From CAXTPV01 sp965276715 (lineage in GTDB: Bacteria > Pseudomonadota > Alphaproteobacteria > Acetobacterales > Acetobacteraceae): 64,000 nt of DNA. Each line of letters begins with the position of its first letter. The first letter of the stretch is position 1. The stretch lies in NCBI GenBank assembly GCA_965276715.1, contig OZ255622.1, positions 2,294,001 through 2,358,000 on the forward strand, in the 5' to 3' direction. The notes under the pieces were generated by a model. That model did not search any database, had not been told where the DNA came from, and worked only from the letters and a program-made list of their open reading frames with translations. Position numbers and translations under genes: made by a program. Positions 62,932-64,000 of the stretch are shown in pieces.

Positions 62932-63547
62932 TCTTCCGTCGGGCCGCCGCATCGTCGCCTTCCGCCGCCTCCCACGGGTCGCGCTCGTCATAGCCCATCC
63001 GCACGTAGCCGCGCGGGCTCGCGGGGCCGCCCCAGCCGATCTCGCTCCACGCCGTCGGATGCGCATAGTAGGCGTGCACCACGTCGTTGATCAGCCGCTG
63101 CTTCCAGAACGTCTTCGACGGCATCCCTTCCCACGCCGGGCCGGTCGCGTCGCCCTGCTCGACCTGGTGCAGCAACGCGTCCTGCTGCGTTCCGTCGAGG
63201 GTGTCGAACGCTTTGCCGTGCGCCGCCTGCGCCTCGGCCTCGATCGCGTCGAGCCCGCGCCGCCAGGCCTCACGCTCCGGCGGCATGTCCGCACCCCGGA
63301 AGCCGTCCTGGCGACCCTTCACCAGCTTGTCGTCGACCAGCGCGGCGACCGGGATCGGCGGCCGGTCGCCCGGTTGCGGCACGATCCGGTCTGCGATCGC
63401 CGCCAGCGTCGCGAACTGCCGCGCGTCCAGGAACCGCGGCCCCCGCGGCAGCGCCAGACGCTCGTCGATCACCGCACGGGTCTTGCTGTTCCAGGACGGC
63501 GTGTGCCGCTTGCTCAGCACGTCGTAGCCGGGGAACCGTTCAGCCAT
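62915..63547 (-). CDS. Gluconate 2-dehydrogenase subunit 3 family protein
   Basis: This 210-residue protein has the subunit-3 pattern FLDARQFATLAAIADRIVPQPGD, a middle GLDAIEAEA and WKQRLINDVVHAYYAHPTAWSEIGWGGPASPRGY. Subunit 3 partners the flavoprotein and often carries it through Tat export. No twin-arginine signal is visible here, so the complex may be cytoplasmic-facing or use another route. It overlaps both neighbours, as in a tightly coupled operon. No cytochrome c subunit is visible in the window. Confidence 0.88.
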   Translation of the reverse strand: MAERFPGYDVLSKRHTPSWNSKTRAVIDERLALPRGPRFLDARQFATLAAIADRIVPQPGDRPPIPVAALVDDKLVKGRQDGFRGADMPPEREAWRRGLDAIEAEAQAAHGKAFDTLDGTQQDALLHQVEQGDATGPAWEGMPSKTFWKQRLINDVVHAYYAHPTAWSEIGWGGPASPRGYVRMGYDERDPWEAAEGDDAAARRKNARVG

Positions 63548-64000
63548 CCGGGTGATCCTCCAGCAATCCGAGGGCGGCGAGCCCGGCCAGCGCCAATCCG
63601 GTGAAGCTCGGCGGCGCGGGCAGCGGCGGCCCGTCGATGAGGTTCTGGGTCCAGTTCCGCCATCCGCCCATCGCCCGGTGCACGCCCCAGGCGTGGAAAC
63701 CCACGCCCGCGAACCCGAGCAGCGTCAGCGCCCGCATCCACCAGCGCGTCACCCAGCGGTCCCGCCCCGGCTCGCCGAACGCCACGTTGAGCAGCAGCGC
63801 CGCACCCGCCGGCGGCAGCGTCACCGGCGCGAACATCGCCGGGTTCTGATACGCGCCGCGGAAATGCAGCAGGCCGGCCTCGCCCGACGTGCCGAGCAGT
63901 CCGATCGCGGTCAACGCCGCCAGTGCCCGCCCGGCCGGTAAGCCGAACACTTTCGGCGCCGTCCCCCGGTGCTCGCGCAGCCGCTCCGAATACACGCCCA
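63540..64000 (-). CDS. Membrane protein of the GMC cluster, possibly cut by the window edge
   Basis: At least 151 residues are visible, with about four hydrophobic segments (ALAALTAIGLLG, APVTLPPAGAALLLNV, ALTLLGFAGVGFHAWGVH, FTGLALAGLAALGLL). The first possible start in the window is GTG at 63995, but the frame is open to the edge. It is upstream of and overlaps the subunit-3 gene by 8 bases, so it is part of the same operon. It may be a membrane anchor or electron acceptor for the dehydrogenase. I do not recognise a family. Confidence 0.65.
   Translation of the reverse strand, partial: GVYSERLREHRGTAPKVFGLPAGRALAALTAIGLLGTSGEAGLLHFRGAYQNPAMFAPVTLPPAGAALLLNVAFGEPGRDRWVTRWWMRALTLLGFAGVGFHAWGVHRAMGGWRNWTQNLIDGPPLPAPPSFTGLALAGLAALGLLEDHPDG

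Overview
The window is about 64 kb of GC-rich chromosome from an alphaproteobacterium. The markers are FlbT and FlaF flagellar regulators, an alpha-type SspB, a two-piece (circularly permuted) tmRNA with an ANDN...ALAA tag, a class I fumarase, plant-type glutamate-cysteine ligase and ThyX. The porin type, gluconate-dehydrogenase-like GMC cluster and GC content suggest Rhodospirillales/Acetobacteraceae; that placement is inference. Genes are densely packed, with many ATGA or GTGA start/stop overlaps and several tail-to-tail 3' overlaps. I saw no insertion sequence, prophage, integrase or CRISPR array.

Layout. 1-4.4 kb: end of a membrane gene, a lytic transglycosylase, tRNA-Thr, a Hint-domain protein, then RNA modification genes (rsmD, rluB, tadA) around a class I glutamine amidotransferase. 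4.5-9.2 kb: a DegP-type protease, an aldo/keto reductase and a polar amino acid ABC transporter lacking a local ATPase. 9.4-15 kb: a conserved unknown, a methyltransferase, ubiA, rsmE, gshA and an SDR. 15-18.4 kb: a probable periplasmic redox operon (cytochrome b561, Tat/lipobox molybdopterin oxidoreductase, DipZ-like CcdA-TlpA fusion). 18.5-22.9 kb: small exported protein, aminotransferase, AraC regulator, tRNA-Ala, YggT and a GT2 glycosyltransferase joined to YggT by four tandem 29-bp units that form overlapping mini-ORFs.

22.85-26.2 kb is a phage-shock (Psp) locus: pspA, pspB and a protein with a periplasmic beta-solenoid (Toastrack-like) domain, one membrane segment and a PspC-like C-terminal tail, with divergent pspF. 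Convergent to pspF is a 68-residue membrane protein preceded by a near-consensus sigma-54 promoter, so it is a candidate new PspF target. 26.3-32.7 kb: a small basic protein, MaoC-like protein, porin, DUF427 protein, a sugar ABC transporter and a remnant that looks like the end of a glycosidase. 32.7-39.9 kb: phhB, VOC protein, fumarase, sspB directly behind ssrA (tmRNA), thyX, mrp/apbC, opgC and an SGNH hydrolase.

39.9-46 kb: a D-aminopeptidase, then a flagellar filament cluster (flbT, flagellin, flaF, DUF1217 protein) ending in a TPR-glycosyltransferase resembling flagellin glycosyltransferase FlmG. 46-54.3 kb: GNAT, M48 and S9 peptidases, an alpha/beta hydrolase, and larC-larE-larB (nickel-pincer cofactor synthesis) followed by a Tat-exported aldo/keto reductase, with no larA nearby. 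54.3-64 kb: a chemoreceptor, GST, MFS transporter, GH15 enzyme, and an SDR/GMC/gluconate-dehydrogenase-subunit-3/membrane-protein cluster that runs off the end.
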